Assembly (NCBI GenBank): GCA_015501585.1
Contig: JADNRY010000105.1
Coordinates: 62,001-126,000, forward strand
DNA length: 64,000 nt
Source of the DNA: Rhodocollybia butyracea
Lineage: Eukaryota > Basidiomycota > Agaricomycetes > Agaricales > Omphalotaceae
Direction of reading: 5' to 3'
The translations under genes and the position numbers were made by a program. Positions 43,194 to 54,352 of the stretch are shown here, piece by piece (position 1 is the first letter of the stretch; the number at the start of each line of letters is the position of its first letter). Below the pieces are notes generated by a model. That model worked only from the letters and a program-made list of their open reading frames with translations. It ran no database searches and was not told the DNA's origin.

Positions 43194-44448
43194 ATGACGC
43201 TTTCAATTTCTTCGACCGTAAAGCTATCCACAGGTACGCACGAGAAAACGAGCTGACTATTGGTAAAGCTTACAGCGATACTCGTAGGCCATCTTATGCC
43301 TGTCTTAGGCTTCGGAGTGTATCAAAATTACGACGCAAAGCCTTCCTGTCTTGAGGCATTCAAAGCCGGCTACAGGTGCGCGGAAGCTCTCAAGCCAATA
43401 ATACTGCTATATAATGCACCCTAGACACGTTGATTCGGCTCAGATGTACAGAAATGAAGCGGCAGTTGGCGAAGCAATCCGTGAAAGTGGTCTCAAGAGG
43501 TCTGACCTTTTCATCAGTAAGGGCCTGGATATACTTTATTTCTCCTGGTCTTATTATGGATGTAGCCACGAAGTGTGCGTCTAGAAGTCACGGCTACGAG
43601 AACACATTGAAAGGTGTCGATGAGTCTTTGAGTAAATTCCAATTCGGTGTGTTCGTGTTTTCCTTTCGAGATTACATATATCTAATCTGGAACGTCCACA
43701 ATAGATTACATCGATCTTTTCCTTATTCACGACCCGTTGTCCGGAAAGCAACGCCGTCTCGACACCTACAAAGCTTTGCAAGAATGCAAGACCGCCGGAA
43801 AAATCAGGACTGTTGGAGTGTCAAATTAGTATGCATAACACTCTCTGTTTACACCGATCGTGACTTACTGGTAACAGTAATGTTAAGCATCTTGAGGAGA
43901 TTCGGAACGCTGGCTACGATTTACCTGCGATCAACCAGATCGAAGTGCGTTTTGCGTGGCTGTCGGTTATACAACGATAACCCAAACACTATCACGATTA
44001 GCTTCATCCTTTTTGTCAGCAACGAGGGATTGTGGAGTATTGTTCGAAGTACTCCATCATAGTCCAAGCGTATTGCCCGATCATCAGAGGCAAGGTAGAT
44101 CATGAAGTATTCACGTCAATTGCTGCCAAGGTGAGTGCCTACGGACGCTATCGCTTCCATTCTGACCTCTCCTCATAGCACAAGTGTGAATCACCTGCAC
44201 AGGTGTTGATTCGTTGGTCTTTACAGAAAGGGTGCGCCAGTTGTTGGTGTTGTGGTCCTTATATCTCGCATACTGAAATACGAACCCATAGCTATGTACC
44301 ACTCCCCAAGAGCGCTACATCTTCCCGCATCCATTCCAATGCAGATGTATTTGGTTTTGAACTCGATGCGGATGACATGGCGCGTATTGATGCCCTAGAC
44401 AAAGGTAAACCAGGAGCCGTCAGTTGGAATCCAGTGGATGCAGAGTAA
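43194..44448 (+). CDS. Aldo-keto reductase (about 280 aa)
   Basis: Nine short exons from the ATG at 43194 join in phase. The N-terminus MPVLGFGVYQNYDAK and the segment AGYRHVDSAQMYRNEAAVG are classic for the aldo-keto reductase superfamily. The catalytic tetrad is visible: Asp50 (HVDSAQ), Tyr55 (MYRNE), Lys80 (ITTK) and His113 (LIHDP). The NADPH-binding end reads IRWSLQKGYVPLPKSATSSR. The enzyme would reduce aldehydes or ketones in the cytosol with NADPH; the substrate cannot be told. Length is slightly below the usual 290-320 residues. No lesion seen. One intron lies inside QKG/YVPLPKS (donor GTGCGC), chosen because it restores that motif. Confidence 0.9.
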
Positions 44449-44590
44449 AGCTAAATCAGGTATCGATTCCGAGATATTATTGTAGATACTTCAAATAAGT
44501 ATTACTTGTCCAGTTTTCAAGAGAAGCATTTGGTAAAACGGTAAATCTAACACAGACATTCAAGCTTGTCTTGCCCAAAATCATGAATTT

Positions 44591-46877
44591 CTATGAAAGT
44601 ACTACGATACCTGTATTTGTGGTTGTCTCATATGTAGTACTATACTCCACTACTACGGAGAATTCTTCAACATCCTTGGATATAGTAACCTCGAAATCAA
44701 TGAGTGTGGGTTCACTACTGGCCGGTGAAGTTTCCCCTTGCTCTCTGCATTCAATAATTCTGCCATGGATGCATCATGAGACGTTAGTACAACCATACAA
44801 CCATAGAAAACAATCATAGAAAACAACCAAACCATAGAAAGTCGACATACCCATGCATGATCCTAGCGGTAGCCAGTCTCTTCGCAGCTCTATAATGAAT
44901 ATTATCTTCGTATATATCTGTTTCGTCAACAATCTCTTGGGCGATGATTTCCTACCAACAAAAAGTCGTGGTTGAAAAAAAGTTTATCAGTAGGTTCCGA
45001 AAAGGTGCGAAGGGTGCGAGATTACTTCGATGATATCTAAAACGAGGTTGAATTTAGCTATCGACAACTTTGGAATACTTAACCCAGTGATACTTGCCTT
45101 CTAGGGTTACAATTCCGATCGCACCCCTGGGATTACCTGGTGTCCGATTTACGAGCAGAAGATGAGCCCTGCCAGTCCGGCTACAAGGAATTCGATCGTC
45201 GAAATATTCAGTTGAATCGTCGAACCAACTGCCAGAGTATAATTTATAAATGGTACTCACAAATAGTTAAGAACCTGAAAGCAGCTTATATATGGAGGGG
45301 CTTCTGGTAGGATAGACAGTGGAAGATCGCGGACAGGTAGATTCAATAAATGGTCGTATTTTAAAAGCTAGGGCGGCGCGGAGAAGGACTTTGTTAGATA
45401 TCCTTGCGCGGAAAGGAAAGCAAAAAAGATACCTGCTTGACTAGAAGGAGGCCCATGAATCCAGAAGAGCCATTAGAATCATATACAGGTATTCTGGAGT
45501 ATCCACTCGAAAGGCTTTGAAAAGACGTAAAGCTTCAAGTAATTGCCTAGTTAGTTTAAAGCACCTCTCACATATAAGCCAACATTTCTTGATCCAAAAT
45601 GGCATCCGCATCGATTTGGAATACATCCTATTCCAATGAAGACAAAAATATTAGTGCAGACATTGGCAGAATTGCAATCGAAAATAATCTACCTTCATTG
45701 GAGTCATCATCGTCTCGATAAACTTGTCTCCGAGCTCTAGCGCACCGTTCAAGATGCCAATCTCAGCTTCTATAAGGGGTTCCACGCCGGTTTGATGAAA
45801 ATGCAAGAATGATTTGAGTTGGGATTTTTTGTAGGTGTGAAGAGTGTTCGCTCCCAAGGCATAATTTAAACATCTGGCGATTGGGTAGGATATAGGTGCT
45901 ACATATTTTCAGTCAGAATGGATGTACTTGTGTGATAAGTTATATTCGGAAAGTGGACTCACCTGTTAGCCACATGAGCACAAGTACCAGTGGAGCAGCC
46001 TTCGCCCCGATGCTGAGACCGTAGCGAACACATACGGCTTGAGGAATAATTCTATCCCGCTAGATGTTATCCAAAGCGATAAAAGAGAGAATAATTGAAA
46101 TCTCACTCTCTGGCAAAGGAATTCGACTGAATATTGGAAATCAGGTCGTAGAAGAGCAAGAACACGAGCATTACCCGAATATTACTTCGAAGTCGTCAGA
46201 ACAATGGTATCTCAGTGTACGGCTGAACTTCTCACCGATACTAGCAGTTGAGATTAAGATCGCCGGAAGCCCTCCGCCAATCTAAGCAAGAGAAATGAAT
46301 CAACGTCCGAAGAAAAGAAACATTACTCACAGCGCCCTCAAGGAATATTGGCAAGGTTTCGTTTGTTATCTTGAAACAACGTGTTATTCCTAGAACCAAG
46401 AGCTAATATAACGGACTGACCACGTTCGAAAGTAGTAAAACCTGACCAATGTCGAGAGAGATATGCTTCAAGTCAAGTTATCGTAAGTAGAAAGCTTACC
46501 ACAAGAACCCAATATCGACCTTTATCCATTAGCCTCAATACTGGTAAATCGTCAGTGATTAAGCTGTTTGCGGAAGGATCTTGTTCCGGACCTTTCTTTG
46601 CATTTCGTTTCTCCTCGGGGCAGTCCGAAGCCTCGGCAAGGACTCGCAGGTGCATCTCATCCAAACCCATCAGCCCCAGAGTTAAGCTGCAAAGAAGCGT
46701 TACAGAGGAAGTCGAGAAGTGACTACAGCTGCTCCCATACCCAGCAAACATTCCTCCTAATAATACCAACGTGGTACAGACTGTCAATTTGACGCATATG
46801 TTCCCCAGTGAACCAGGAGTTGATCCGATAGGTGTGGGAGTCTCTTCATAGCCATGTCCATGTCGATGGTGGTACAT
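44591..46877 (-). CDS. CNNM/Mam3-type membrane protein (DUF21 plus CBS pair), copy 1
   Basis: More than ten minus-strand exons starting [16 protein letters not shown] (46877) can be joined. Membrane segments include [50 protein letters not shown] and [15 protein letters not shown], followed by [12 protein letters not shown], the signature of the DUF21 domain. The CBS region then reads [50 protein letters not shown] and [13 protein letters not shown], ending after [10 protein letters not shown]. Family members are implicated in Mg or other divalent-metal homeostasis and vacuolar function (yeast Mam3, animal CNNM). The intron between VTLE and DIIE begins GCAAGT. It is one of two tandem copies. 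Confidence 0.88.
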
Positions 46878-47718
46878 AGTAGAGGATCCAAACTCTTCTT
46901 TTAGTGAGGAGTACGAGAGAAATCAGAGAGGTGACAGTTAACCAACGGATCTAGAGAAACATTGAAGTGAGGCCGTTATATGTAGTGAAAACTTTGTACT
47001 CACACATGTATGTAGTATTCGGAAATCGGACCTGACCACTGATTTACTACATACCGGCTCTGGCGATTAAAACCCCGCTATATTCGATGCAGCGGAAGTG
47101 GGAATGTGTACGTGGGTAATATCACTGGGTCCTATCATAAGTGTACACATAAGTACATATGCAGGCCCAGCCGGATCCCAAGTCCCATGCTAAACGGTGG
47201 GAGGTACCGTGTTGGTCACCTTACCAGACTGCGATATCAAATCCTGAAATATATCTGCAATGATACTTGAAAGCTGTTTTCCGGGTGCATCCTGGCAGCC
47301 AGCCTGGAGCGGAAGCGAGCAAGTTATCTGCACCTTAGACCTGCGAATGCGAAGTTGTTGCTGAGTGTTATAACCAAGCAGTTAATCTGTAGCTTGGAAG
47401 CATCGAATCATCGAGTCCTATTCTGATATGTGTGAGCCAAAGAGTCAGAATGCAAAACGAAAGACATTTGACGCGCGCGCTCAGCCATCAAGATTCAAGC
47501 GCCGAAGTTAATGACCAACTGAAATTTGGTCATTGGCTGTAGCTCGTTTTGTTATAGCGAAGATCAGCGGGGTGAAACCCAGTAGAGCAAAAGGGTTAGT
47601 AACACCAAAGTAACGAGATTGTTTAACGTTTCTGATGAGCGTTATTACTACAACTTGGAAAATGTTATGAAGATACTATGCATGATATCTAACGAGTAGA
47701 GTCAATATTAAGGGTATT
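46878..47718. other. Intergenic between CNNM copies
   Basis: No gene seen. It contains the promoter of copy 1 and the 3' end region of copy 2. Confidence 0.45.
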
Positions 47719-49830
47719 TTACAGTCGATTATACTGGTCGAAAGATGGAAGCGTTGGTTCGCAGAGTTCCTCGGATGTACTAGCCCTAAAATCACCAATA
47801 CCACCACCGATCGGTGGATCCCGCTGCAGTCTACGTTCTGTAATCCTGTACACATCATGAGATCGTCAGCATAATTACAGAAAGTTGGCATACCCTTGCA
47901 TGATCCTGGCGGTAGCCAGCCTCTTCGCGGCTCTGTGATGAATATTGTCTTCGTATATGTCTGTTTCATCAACGATTTCTTCTGTAATGATTTCCTACAA
48001 AGAACTGTGCTTAAGAGGTTATCAGCGGGTTGCGAAAAACGAAATTACTTCGATGATGTCTAATGAGAATAAGGTTAGCTATAGACAACTTGGGGAAACT
48101 TGATGCTTGCCTTCTAGGGTTACAATCCCGATTGCACCCCCTGGATTACCTGGCGTACAATTTATGAGCAGAAGATGAGCTCGGCCAGTCCGGCTACAAG
48201 ACCTTCGTCGTTAGGAGATTCCGGAGGGACGTCTGCAGAACTCACAAGTAATCAAATGCCTGAAAGCAGTTTGTACATGGATGTGCTTCTGGTAGAATAG
48301 ATAGTGGAAGATCGCGGATAGGGAGATTCAACAGGTGGTCATATTGCAACAGCTAAGGCGAAAGACACCATTAGATTTCGCTGCGTGGAAAAGAAATCAT
48401 AAGAACCTTTTTGACTAGAAGGACGCCAATGAACCCAGAAGGGTCACTAGAATCGTATACAGGAATTCTGGAGTATCCGCTTGAAAGACTTGGAAATGCA
48501 GAAATAAACCGTAGAATGCTTGTTTAATGTAAATGGCCTCTCACATATAAGCTAACGTTGCTCGGTCCAAAATAGCTTCAGCAGAGAGCTTGACGACATC
48601 CTACCGAAGACGAAATTAGTGCCGATATGACAGACTGCAGTTGGAATGACTTACCTTCATCGGAGTCATTATTGTCTCGATACGCTTGGCTCCGAGCTCC
48701 AGAGCACCGTTTAAAATGCCGATCTCAGCTTCTATAAGAGGCTCCACGCCAGTTCGGTGAAACTGTAAGAACGATTTCAACTGAGATTTCTTGTAGGTGT
48801 GAGTATCGTTCGCCCCCAAGACATAATTCAAAAGTTGTGCGATAGGGTAGGATATAGGCGCTATGTTCGTTGAGAATTAATGCTAATGCGATCTCAAACC
48901 GAAAAACGAGCTAACCCGTTAACCACATAAGCGCAAGTACCAACGGAGCAGCTTTTGCCCCGATGTTGAGTCCGTAGCGAACACATATCGCTTGAGGAAT
49001 GATCCTATCTCACCAGACGTTATGCGAAGCGATAAAAGCAGAAGTAATTGAGAGCTCACTCTCTGAGAAAGGAATGCGAACGGATATGGGAATCAGCTCG
49101 TAGCAGAGCAAGAATAAGAGCGTTACCCAAATATTACTTTCGAGGTCGTCAGAAAGAAACTTCGGGCCAGCGAGGTCTGAACTTCTCACCGATACTAGCG
49201 GTTGAAATCAAGATTGCTGGAATCCCTCCTCCGATCTAAATGAGAAGTATAGTTCGTCAATAAGAAGATAGGAAAAAAAAGTCGCTTACGGCGCCATCCA
49301 GGAATATTGGCAAACTTTCGTTTATTATCTTGAAACGACTCGACGTCAGTCATAATTTCATAAAAACAGATATGATGGACTGACCACGTTAGAAAGTAGC
49401 AGAACCTGACCAAGGCAGATATAAAAAAATTCCCATAGAACATTGAAGGATTACTTGCCACAAGGACCCAATATCGACCTTTATTCATTAGCTGCAAAAC
49501 TGGTATATTGTCAATGATCAAGTTGTTTTGGAAGCGACTCGCTCCTCACCTTTCCTTGCGTTCTGTTTCTCCTCGGGGGAGTCGGAGGCGGTAGCCAGAA
49601 CCCGCAGATGCATCTCGTCCAGACCCATCAGTCCCAGAGTTAAGCTACAAACCCTTTCTTTAAGCATAAGTTGAGCAAAAATTGCAAGTGCGCCCGTACC
49701 CAGCAAAAAGCCCTCCTAGTAACACGAGCGTTGTACAGACCGTCAACTTGATCCATATACTACCTACCGAACCAGAAGTCAGTCCGAGAAGTATCACAGG
49801 TTCAGCAAAATCTCGTCGGTAGCGGGGCAT
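47719..49830 (-). CDS. CNNM/Mam3-type membrane protein (DUF21 plus CBS pair), copy 2
   Basis: A close paralogue of the gene above with the same exon layout. I chose the ATG at 49830 ([16 protein letters not shown]). Key segments are [86 protein letters not shown] and TIMTPMKDVV. The stop is at 47719. The C-terminal tail differs completely from copy 1 ([14 protein letters not shown] against [14 protein letters not shown]). Two introns have GC donors (at about 49453-49458 and 48105-48110); the first has a GT donor in copy 1. It lies head to tail with copy 1, so the pair arose by tandem duplication, and both look intact. Confidence 0.88.
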
Positions 49831-50538
49831 TGTAAAATCCAAAGTTTGCTCCCAGCAAGATGGTGGCGGGAAGGTGGAAAGTCAACCAGAGGAGATAGAG
49901 AAAAGCTAAAGGTGCGGCCCTATAACCTTAGGGAGAACGGTATCTCACATGTTTGGCACCCGGATCCGGAAACGCATCGAAATATAATAATCCTGACCGT
50001 TGACGATTGGCATAAAAAGCTCGCCTATTTTCTATGTATAGGCAGGTGATTTCAGGCCCCCGAAACCTTGCCTATAATTCGATTACGAATCTTGAAGCAC
50101 ATATGTGCAATCTTTAGTGTTCATCCCTTGAAACTGGTCCTTTTTTGGATGCATTCGAGTTGGGAAGCCAGCAAGCCGTAGGAATGTTGGATTTGCCAAG
50201 CCAAGTGAATCTTGTTCTCGAATTCGGTGACGTTGTATAGTAAAGCTATGGTTAGATCGCAGAAAAAAGGCCAATAAGAAGATCAGACTATATGCAGACG
50301 AGTACTCTCTTCGTACAGCGTCGATATAAGGACTGAAATTAAATTACGATGAGCGGGTTGATGGACACCACGTGATGTACACCTTGTCACAAGCGCCGAG
50401 ATCATGACTCACAGAAACACCCACGCCTCCGACGCAGCAGCGCCTCCCCGAAAGGTGTATCTCACTTAGGGGAGTCATTGACTCAAGGTCCGCGTATTCG
50501 ATGCTGTTCGACTCTGGTGCATTGCCTTTAGTATGGTG
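49831..50538. other. Intergenic, no gene seen
   Basis: Short frames without support lie on both strands. Confidence 0.45.
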
Positions 50539-50546
50539 TATAAAAG
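50539..50546 (+). promoter_or_regulatory. TATA box of the kinase-like gene
   Basis: TATAAAAG lies 53 bp upstream of the ATG at 50599, a suitable core promoter position. Confidence 0.6.
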
Positions 50547-50598
50547 ATTATCTAGACTGCTACTGCTACGATCTTTGCCACTTAATCTCTAGACTCTT

Positions 50599-51845
50599 AT
50601 GCTATCTATCAAACTGTCTGAAGACAATCCTGTAAGTTTTCGAAGTTGCAAATTGTATCTAAACGTACTAACTTGTGACTGCTTAGATAGATTGCCTATT
50701 GCACAAGGACCAAGCACTACTTGTGGATGGTGCAGAACTCTCTCTACAGCACTTACCCAGCACATATAACGCCTGGTCATCTACATACCGAGGCAGTCAC
50801 AAAGGAAAATGTGTGTCGGTAAAAGTGTGGCGAGGAGGAGGTCTTTTCTCCGCATCTCCAGAACGCACTTGTTTTTTACGAGTAAGTTGGGAGTCTTTCG
50901 ACGTTCCAAGGTAAATGGCTGATTGACTGTAGAGGCTTGAGAGAGAAGTTATTGTATGGCAGGCAATATCCCATCCCAACATAGATGTCATGTATGGAAT
51001 GGTCTTTGTCCTTGGGAATATGCCTGCTGTAGTAACACCGCACCATGCGAACGGTAATATAAATCAATACCTTCGAAAAAATCCATCTGCGGACCTGAAA
51101 TTACTGGTAAGCTGTCTAATGAGAAACTCGATGCCGGAAATCCTAACTGGGTTTTTCAAGTTGGCCGGCGTCGCGAGTGGGTTACAATACCTACATGAAC
51201 TAAGCCCTCCTGTGTCCCATGGTGATTTAAGAGGCGTAAGTTATCACTCCTTCAATTTTGACTTTTCGTAGACTCATTTCATCTAGTGTAATATTTTTAT
51301 TGGAGAGCAACGAACTCCGATACTCTGTAATATTGGGCAAAGCCAGATGCCTACACCACCGAACTGGACAATCCCAAGTGACGACGGGGCGCGGTGGATG
51401 GCGCCGGAGGTCATGGATCCTTGTTCGACGTTCGGTTCAGAGTCAACAACACCTATGAGTGATGTGTACAGCTTCGGAATGACAATGTTAGAGGTACACC
51501 CTTTCCTATTAGCCCGACACCATCAAGATACTGACCCGCACTAATCTGTAGCTATACACTGGCAGTGTACCTTTTCCCGCTCGCCGGTTCTACGGGGGTG
51601 TTATTTTGGATGTCGTGCGCGGTATTCGACCATCACGCCCAAGCCCAGACACCTGCGCTAATTTGACGGATGAGTTGTGGAATACAATTCAAAGCTGTTG
51701 GGTACATGACCCTTCTCAGCGGCGTGAGTATTTTATTTGGATACCTTAGATGTCTTACTGATGCTGCGCAGCGACCATGAAGAGCGTTAGTTTGTGGCTG
51801 CACTTGATAAATCGAGTTGAGGTGGCATCGCGTTTTCATGTATGA
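50599..51845 (+). CDS. TKL-like protein kinase homologue with altered DFG motif (about 309 aa)
   Basis: Seven exons starting MLSIKLSEDNP join in phase to a stop at 51843-51845. The N-lobe has VSVKVWR (the VAIK lysine) and the helix-C glutamate in RLEREVIVWQAISHPNI. The catalytic loop reads VSHGDLRGCNIFI, the HGDL[KR]GxN form common in fungal TKL-like kinases. The activation segment starts LCNIGQSQM where DFG is expected, so the Mg-binding Asp is Asn and the Phe is Ile. APE is intact (RWMAPEV), as are DVYSFGMTMLE and the distal Arg (CWVHDPSQRPTM). The Gly-rich loop is weak. The preserved frame suggests a real gene; activity is doubtful because of NIG. It may be a pseudokinase acting as a scaffold. 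Confidence 0.85.
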
Positions 51846-52801
51846 TTTATATTTATTGGGTAATTTACGGTCTTTCCTCTCTTCATTTTGATGTATTACC
51901 AGATACCAGTATACCTACGACACTGTATGACTATGCAATACAATATAACAATTAGTAATAGCCAAAAATCCACAGGCCGGCTGAAGATGAGTATCTCGAA
52001 AAGCAATATTACAGCTCTCGATGCGCCACAGCTGTTAGTAGGCTCTCACCTAGTACAAGAGCACAATGTGACTTTCTTCTCATCATATCACGAAAGCTTG
52101 CGTCAGTTAGCAGTGGTGAAAGATGTTGACAGTCACTGGTCACTGCCCTTGCACTGCGCGATGTGTCGTAGACGTGTCACTGCTGAGAAAGGTACACACT
52201 GACAGTGCGCAGTGTTCCCGCCTCGGCTGAACACAATTTAGGAGAGACCCCAGTACCGTCAACGTCAGGAAATCGTTACGTTCATAGACCAAGTCAAGGT
52301 ATCGATATCATCTCTCGTGGGTCTGGCAGCAATACCTGAATTTTGATTGGCCGATGGTATATATATTCTTTCGGTTCGCAGATGAGATGTAGAGAATTAG
52401 CTGTTGACTTAACCAGTCTGAAGTAAAACAGTAAATTTGTGTTCCGGAATTCAGGAGTCATTCTTGTGATAGCGATGCACCCACTGGCAGGACGGTACTT
52501 AGTACTTAGTCCTCGTGGCCAGTGGATCCATCATTTTACCATTGTTCCGGCGGTACCGACATTAAGTAGTGGATGAATATAGATAAGATTGTCACTGAGC
52601 GTCCGAGGGCGGTTCTCGTCTGAAGATCAGGAAGAGGATGTGTGATGGGAACCGGCTACTAAACAGCCGGGCCCACGCTACGTTGCGTCATGGCATGGAT
52701 AATATCGAAGAAAGTCGAAGTTAGAAGAAAGATCGCGGACCGGCTGCAGATATTTCAAGCCCTCGCTTTTCCCTCACCTTTCCCTCACTCTCACTTTGAT
52801 C
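51846..52801. other. Intergenic, no gene seen
   Basis: No frame with motif or splice support. An AT-rich stretch near 52358 (GGTATATATATTC) is a possible remote promoter element. Confidence 0.45.
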
Positions 52802-53551
52802 ATGGCTGATTCTCTCTCCGCCACCGTCATAACTGCTCTCAAACGGGATGCGATCATCCCCGAAATCATTCCTGAATTTGTTCCTTCAGTATTCTTTACC
52901 GTGGTTTATCCTAATGGCAAGGAGGCCATCCTCGGCACTGAGCTTACTCCAGCGGAGACTTCTGAAGAACCCGACATCAAGTTCACTTCAATCGTCGATG
53001 ATTCAGCTGGAGAGAGGTCTTATATTATGGTACTATATATCTGTCTTTTATCCTTGCTTTCGCTCACGGAATGCTAGGTAATGACTGATCGCGACGCTCC
53101 GTCGAGGGCAGATCCCAAATTCGGAGAGTATAGGCACTGGGTGGTGAGCCAAACGACTCTGGTAATCGGTGGCGCCAACCATCCAACTGATCATTGGTAC
53201 ATTGGCAGATGACTGGTCTCAAGTACCCTGGAGCCAATAGTTCCATCGCTATCAAAACCATGCCTTCCGCAACGTCTCACGTTGGCCCAGGACCCCCTCC
53301 GGGTACTGGCTTGCACAGATACTGTGATTTTATTTGCTTTTTTATCTTTGATGTATCTCGGAATTTCTTATGCCGTTGTAGGTTTCTTGCTCTACGAGCA
53401 GCCAGATTCGTTCGCGATCCCGAAAGATGCAGTAGAGCACAAAGGAGGGCGAGATGACAGAATATGTTGGAATGCGTCTAAATTTGCGACCGAGCATGGC
53501 TTGAAGCTTGTCGGAGCTCATTATTTCTTTGCGCGTGGACCTGAAGTATGA
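52802..53551 (+). CDS. Phosphatidylethanolamine-binding protein (PEBP) family (192 aa)
   Basis: Four exons, 52802-53029, 53078-53143, 53209-53323 and 53382-53551, give 192 residues, the usual size. Two signature regions of the ligand pocket are present: MTDRDAPSRADPKFGEYRHW (the DPDAPSR..HW motif) and GPGPPPGTGLHRY followed by FLLYEQP. The family includes the yeast carboxypeptidase Y inhibitor Tfs1; these proteins bind phospholipid headgroups and regulate proteases or kinases. There is no signal peptide, so it is probably cytosolic. The DPDAP Pro is replaced (DRDAP). The intron before FLLYEQP leaves a Cys where Val is common. Confidence 0.9.
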
Positions 53552-54352
53552 AAGAATGGGAAGCAGCTCAAACGTCCGATCGCGCTTCGAGTTTTTACAC
53601 GATAACGATATGATTATACAGTAAAAATATGTATGTATGTACAGTGATGTCAAAAGCTAAGTTCTCCTCATAAAGTTCAAGGTTGCACTGCGATAAATAC
53701 CTGCATAAGATCGATGCTGTCTTGAGAGATTTAACAAGTCAGATCACGAGCGAAAAGACATTTGCATTCAATCCAGGAATACAAAATGTACAAACTTCAA
53801 GAGTATAATATCTATAATTGAGATTGAGATTGAGGCAATAGATTGGGCATACTTCAGCTTATCTTCATCTTTTGTACAACACAACAGAACACGAAAGCAA
53901 ACCCGTCGTGGCCGATACACGAAAAAGGAGAAAGGCCAGAACGGAAGACGGACTAGTCTGATAGCGAGTAGAATAAAAAACGAAGATGGTAAGTATACCG
54001 AGCAAGAAAATTGGTCGATAGCAAGAGCAAGAAAAAAAAAAAAAGTCGAATCGTAGCAAATCTTGAAAAGGTCGGAACATCGTAGCGAAGGACCGAGGAC
54101 GATCCTAGAATGTTCGTTCGTGAACGTGAAACGGTCGTAATACAAAGCAAAGCAGAGCAGAACAAAAAAAGGAACAAAAAAAAATAACAAAGAATAAACT
54201 TGAGCAATTCGTACAGAACGTGAAGGGTGTAATGAGGTCGTGAAAGGAAATGCGTGAGGATGAAACGTAGGATGGGCATAAATCAGTAAAGGCATAGAGG
54301 TAAGGCTCATCGGCTACTAGAGTCGATGAATTAAAGATGTTGGCAAGTGGTT
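53552..54352. other. Convergent 3' region
   Basis: This is the 3' region between PEBP (plus) and the large minus-strand gene, presumably holding both 3' UTRs and terminators. The complement is pyrimidine-rich, which gives long open frames (53768-54310) of low-complexity Phe/Leu/Ser sequence that I do not regard as genes. Confidence 0.5.

Noticed and set aside
53768..54310. Minus-strand open frame of 180 codons rich in Phe, Leu and Ser
   Set aside because: It lies in the 3' region of the large gene and reads a pyrimidine-rich strand; low complexity and no family motif.
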